From Verpa conica (Eukaryota > Ascomycota > Pezizomycetes > Pezizales > Morchellaceae): a DNA stretch of 64,000 nucleotides. The notes under the pieces were generated by a model. That model saw only the letters and a list, made by a program, of their open reading frames with translations, had not been told where the DNA came from and searched no databases. Position numbers and translations under genes: made by a program. The stretch covers positions 2,232,001-2,296,000 of the forward strand of contig JAUFSD010000003.1 of the NCBI GenBank assembly GCA_033030425.1, read 5' to 3'. Shown piece after piece: positions 59,392 through 64,000 of this stretch. Position 1 is the stretch's first letter. Every line of letters starts with the position of its first letter.

Positions 59392-60443
59392 TTATTTCTT
59401 CTTAGCTGCAGCCTCTTCATCCTTTGCCTTTGCCCTCTTCTCCCTCTTGCCCAAATTTCTGGCATCAGCACGAGCGATACGGAGCTCCCTGAATACACTA
59501 CGAGACTTCTCAGCATCGGTAATAGTGCGCTCGGCAACGGTGTGACGGCCGGGGGTGTTGTCAATAGGGAAGGAAGCAGCAATACGAGCGAGCTGCTTAG
59601 CCTCGGCGGTGACCTCAGCAGAGGAGTCACCCTTCTTGACCTTTCCGGCCTTGCGGGGGAAGAGGATCAACTTCGACTTGTATTCGTTGAGGCGGGCAAC
59701 GTTGGTTTGTAGGGACTCGACGGAGGTGTTGCGGCGGCGGTGGTCGACCGGGATACCGATGGAGAGAGCAAACTTGCGGGGGATCTTAGCCTCCTGTTTG
59801 GGAAGATTAGTTACTGTGCCTTTTCTATCAAACTTTTCTATCCCAGCCTGTCCAATCCACTCTTTCTCCTTCCCCCCCTCTTCCCTATTCTCCATATATA
59901 TCCTTCTTTTTTCTCTCCCCCTCAGAAATTTCGCTTCCACTTCTACCCATCCCTCTATTACCCTAAAAATTCAACTCTCAGAGTAAATATCTCACCTTCA
60001 ACTCCTCCAAAGTGAATCCTCTACCGGCACGGACACGACGGTTGTACTTGAGAGTCGGGCACCTAACGATTGGTCTCAGAAGGTCGATAGGTCTAGGAGC
60101 AACAGCAGCGATCTTTGTAAGACGAGCATTTCTGCGGCGGAGCTTGCGGCCCGGCTATATTCCCCAATAACGAACAACCCGTCAGCTTCCCCCCCCTAAT
60201 TATAGCTGGAGAAAGAGAGAGAATCTCGAGACTCGAATTTCGACGGGGGGAACGAATACATGTTACTGACCTGGTCGAAGTGGGTCCGCACGCGACGCTG
60301 CCAATCCTTGCGGAAATGGTTGTTGGGGATTTGCTATAAACCTTCAATCAGTACTAATTCCCTAAAATAGATGATGGTATGAGGGGAGAAAATCCCAGGG
60401 GGGTGGAGTGATGGGATTATACCTGATTGTGCTTGATGGCCAT
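59392..60443 (-). CDS. RPL13: 60S ribosomal protein eL13 (L13), 4 exons
   Basis: Structural protein of the large cytosolic ribosomal subunit. Exons 60443-60423, 60333-60271, 60154-59996 and 59793-59392 join in phase to 214 aa, the usual length. The first exon encodes only MAIKHNQ, and later exons give [51 protein letters not shown] and then [19 protein letters not shown], all typical of eL13. The very basic composition and lysine-rich end (EEAAAKKK) fit. The early introns are characteristic of fungal ribosomal genes. No oddities. Confidence 0.96.
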
Positions 60444-61206
60444 TGCTGCTGTCGATGGTCGTCAGTATTGTTAGTTGTCCTCGGTCGTCGTCGTCGTCGG
60501 GTTGGCGGTTGTCTGAACTGGCGCTGGTGGGTGATTTTTTTTGGTGATTCTGCGGTTGCTGGGGCGTTTGGTGTGTGCGGGACTGTGCGTGTGGGCGTAG
60601 GGCTTGCCCTGGTGTGATTATAGGTCTGTGGCTTGGCTTGGCGTGAGATTAATATCATTTCCGGTCATTTTCTCGTAAACTAATATATTTTATAAATAGA
60701 GTATATAATAATTCTACTGGGGATTGCTATTGATCTTTTTTGTTCTAGGTTTTCACTGATATCCTCAATAATATATACAGTATATATTATAACGGAGGCA
60801 TATGGTAATAATTAACTCTAAAACAATATCAATGAGGTTATAAAACCATAATTTATGTGAAGGGTAATTAACCTCGCCTAGATGTCTGTAGGGACAGACT
60901 GTATTCCATAAATATAGCTCATATTACGGGTACTTCTAATTAGGGACTGTGCGTGTATATGTGCTTATCCGTAAGGATTGGTTCTCGAGGTATAAATGGA
61001 TATAAGTAGTTATTTTTTTGTAAACGTATACAATCACTTAGTGGTTGAATTTATATCCCTAAGGGAGATCTAGCTACTAAAGTATTTATATATTATTCAC
61101 TTAAAGAGAGTCGCAAGTTTTAAATATACAGATAAAGATATTTAAGAGAGAGGAAAGGGGTTCCGAAACCATGCCGAAGAAGAATGCCAAAGATCACGGG
61201 TAATAG
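60444..61206. other. Intergenic region
   Basis: eL13 promoter side followed by AT-rich DNA; nothing else supported. Confidence 0.6.
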
Positions 61207-63471
61207 CTAAATGTACATTATAAGACGTAGATCATCGATTAATCCCCTTTCGATGAGTAGTTCAGCCACTTCAAGATTTTCTCCTCTTAATACTGCCTCA
61301 TATATTGTATCTCCCAACCCTTCCCTGAAGTTAGCGCCCCCACCTCTATCCAAAAGTAATCTAACTACTTCGAGGTTTCCTATCTCCACTGCTTCGTGCA
61401 AAGGTGTTCGATCAGGATTCGCTACGCCACCATTGATATTTGCCCCCTTATCTAAGAGTAGTCTGATCATCTCAAGGTTCCCTTTCCTTACTGCTTGGTG
61501 CAAGGCAGCTCCATAGGATAAATAAAGTTCCTCATTGGCTCTATCTTTCACGAGTAGTCTTATTGGGTGGAGGTTTTCTGCCTTTGGTTTCTTGTGAAAA
61601 GCTGTTTCACTGAGATCCCCATTGATATTGGCCCCGAAATCTAAGAGTAGTCCGATTAATTCGAGGTTTTCTGCCTTTACTGCTTGGTGAAAGGCTGTTT
61701 GGCCGAGATTTGACACTGCATTGACATTCGCCCCCCTACTTAGGAGTAGTCTGGCCACTTCGACATGCCCTCCCTCCGCTGCTTGGTGCAAAGCGGTCCC
61801 ACAAGGCCAACCATGAATTTCATCGGTGTTAATATTGGCATCAGCTCCACTATCCAAAAGTAATCCAACTAATTCGAGGTTTCCTCTCTCTGCTGCTTCG
61901 TGCAAAGCTGTTGCACCAGAAGCCATTTTGGTATTGACATCCACACCACTCCTCAAAAGTTCTCTAACTACCCCGATGTGTCCCGATACTATAGCTTGGT
62001 ATAAGACACTCCCAAGGGACCAGTCCAACTTCCCTGCGCTGCTGTCAAGTACCCTTTTAGACAATAGTAGTCTTATAATGTCGGGGTGCCCGTACTGCGC
62101 TGCTATCACTAAACAATCCTCCATGTCGTGTGGACTTCCCGCTACTTTTAACAGAATCTGAAAGAAAAAGGTATATCCATGTTCTGCAGTTTTGAGAAGT
62201 AGACGTCTATAGTCCATTTCACCTAACCCTTTAAAAATGATATTAAAGTGCTGATCTTTGTGCTCTAGGGCTAAACATTCAAACTTTTGAGCATCGAACT
62301 CCAATCCTAATAACTGGAATTGATCTCTCAAGATATTAAGACTGTTTTCGTAGTCCAGTAGCTCACCAAAAAAATCAAATAGCAATCTACTTTTGAGAGC
62401 GTCTATAGCTGTTATTCTGGAGGCTGGGTCAGCGACCAACAACTTCCCCAAGAAATCCATCCCTCTCTCGCTTACCCCAGACCCTCGAAGACACTCTATA
62501 GAAAAGCCGATATTCTCCCAGCAGAATTGCGAAAGGAGGTCCATATCGATCTCACGCATGTCGTACGCAGGAATTTCTCCCATAGTGCTGCTCGTAGTGT
62601 CCACTGACTTAAGCATAAATGGTATTTCTGAAGTCCAAATTTCGTATATCACGCAGCCTAAGGACCACATATCTAGCGCAGTACTGTATGTCCCTCTAGC
62701 CTTCCTTGGGGGCCAGAACCCATGTAGCTCTGGAGCCATATATCCCGATGTACCACACCTAGTTCTTAGAGTTGTATCTATTGTAGATTTTGACGTTCCG
62801 AAATCGGCAAGTTTGACTTTGATAGGTGAAAAGCAGGAGATAAGAATGTTCTATACATCACTTAGTATGTTATTCAGAAAGACATAGAACTCCCTTGCGA
62901 ACCTTGGGGTCCAAACCTTCGGTTTTAGATCACGATGACAGATTTTTTTCCCGTGTAGAACTGCAAGTCCTCTTAAAAGCTGCTCAGTGATTTCCTCGAT
63001 CTCCGGCCGTGCCTTTGATCTATGTTCTTTGAGATATTCTGCCAGATCGCCATTTTCGAGGTATTCCATCGCAACAAAGACGAAATTTTTGTCTTCGTAC
63101 CAGCAGAGGAATTGTACAAATAGATCTTTATCCTAGTAGGCTAATATTAGCTCTAACATTCATAACTTAGAGACTACTCAGAGGCTTACATCGCTCGCTT
63201 GTATCAAGGCATGTAACTCCCGAGAGAAAGAGAAATTCCTACTCTTTTCACGGAAAATCCTTTTTACTGCTCTTAGTTCTCCAGTGAGCTCTCTTTTCTC
63301 GAGCCAGACACTCCCAAACCCTCCCTCTCCAATCATTTCCACCTCCTTCCAAGTCTCTTCGAGCTGCGGTAGACCCCCATTTTCTGCGGGAACTTTGTGG
63401 ATTAGATAGCCCTCATAAAAGGTAGTTTCCAGTTTATACTGATTGATATCGATCGTGGCTGGGGCCTCCAT
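61207..63471 (-). CDS. Protein kinase with C-terminal ankyrin repeats, 3 exons
   Basis: Exons 63471-63190, 63132-62917 and 62850-61207 join in phase to 713 aa. The N-terminal kinase domain has all key motifs: glycine loop IGEGGFGSVW (residues 47-56), the ATP lysine in AVKRI (Lys70), HRDLKPKN (Asp162, spliced across intron 2 after PK), DFG (Asp182) and MAPEL in the activation segment. Catalytic activity is therefore plausible. Residues about 400-700 carry about nine ankyrin repeats (LDSGADANINTDE and ALHQAAEGGHVEVARLLLSR types). Kinase-ankyrin fusions of this sort are common in fungal genomes near STAND and ankyrin families, and their function is mostly unknown. The start methionine is the first in the exon. 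Confidence 0.88.
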
Positions 63472-64000
63472 CAGTCGCCTAGTCTTGTCCGTGTGTTGTT
63501 CAAGTTAGAGTACCAACAATGAGGCGATCTCGAAGATCATGTGTCTCCTTTAACCCTACCAATCATGTCCATTTATTGAATGCCAAAGACCCGCCTGCTA
63601 CCGCCACTCATATGCGTATCTCCCTGGGCCTGATAGGGTACCGCATGTCTCGATGCCCCCCCCCCAATTCCCCCCGCGCTTGCTAAAAACCCGTATCTGT
63701 CAATTTTCGGGATAGTATTAGTACAACGGGATTTTAGATATAGTTATTTTATTGATATTATCTATTTTATACACCAATTTTCCAGTAGTGGATCGTGGTT
63801 TATGATTAGGAGAATTAGTGTTGATCGGACAGAATCGTGGCACAATCCGGGGGCCCATTTACAAAATTCTACCATAAACACAATTAGCACCAAACTTCAG
63901 GGCCTTGTTCATTTTCATACATGATACATTACACATGACTTTGAGAAACTAGTGATATTTAGAGAATCTCCATATATACAAAATCCAGTCTTGGCGCCCC
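63472..64000. other. Intergenic region
   Basis: Promoter side of the kinase gene to the window end; contains C runs near 63657; nothing else supported. Confidence 0.6.

Overview
The window looks like nuclear DNA of a filamentous ascomycete (Pezizomycotina). Evidence: many short introns (about 44-150 nt) with GTATGT/GTAAGT donors and CTAAC/CTGAC-like branch sites; typical fungal families (ATG15 lipase, SIP5, Vip1-type RRM protein, UFD1 with TRAF-type zinc fingers, VPS9-domain protein, fungal amino-acid permease); and gene-poor AT-rich stretches holding small transposons. An early-diverging lineage such as Pezizomycetes or Orbiliomycetes is my inference and is not proven by the sequence.

Layout. 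1-5.1 kb: a ten-exon amino-acid permease, then an aldo/keto reductase. 5.1-11.3 kb: inverted-repeat DNA, the vacuolar autophagy lipase ATG15 (minus strand) and a three-exon gene for a small secreted protein. 12-23 kb: a VPS9-domain Rab5 GEF, an F-box/ankyrin protein, a protein with a C-terminal J-domain-like HPD motif, a small conserved membrane protein and an F-box-like protein with a Cys-rich tail. 23.5-26.6 kb: a complete pogo/Fot-type DNA transposon with an uninterrupted three-exon transposase. 28-31 kb: a small F-box/zinc protein and an unrecognised four-exon gene. 32.4-33.3 kb: a 160-bp pogo-like MITE and a 343-bp miniature LTR element whose LTRs carry a tRNA-like Pol III module. 35-40.6 kb: a small conserved nuclear-looking protein, a 3-ketoacyl-CoA thiolase and DAHP synthase. 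41-43.3 kb: a STAND-protein N-terminal fragment and a 634-bp long-TIR MITE. 44-52.6 kb: the UFD1/TRAF protein, an unrecognised basic protein and SIP5. 56-63.5 kb: a 78-aa conserved protein, a Vip1-like RRM protein, ribosomal protein eL13 and an ankyrin-repeat protein kinase.

Most genes are ordinary housekeeping or signalling loci: membrane traffic and autophagy (VPS9, ATG15), ubiquitin-linked turnover (F-box proteins, UFD1 family), nutrient uptake, fatty-acid oxidation, the shikimate pathway, and glucose/SNF1 signalling (SIP5). They do not form an obvious cluster. The most unusual DNA is the TRIM-like element at 32933-33275. It has two apparently identical 119-bp LTRs, a 5-bp target duplication, a primer-binding site matching the anticodon arm of initiator tRNA-Met, a polypurine tract, and in each LTR a 73-nt tRNA-like sequence with A box, B box and T-run.

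All exon structures were worked out by hand from splice signals, reading phase and family knowledge. No database search or transcript data was available.
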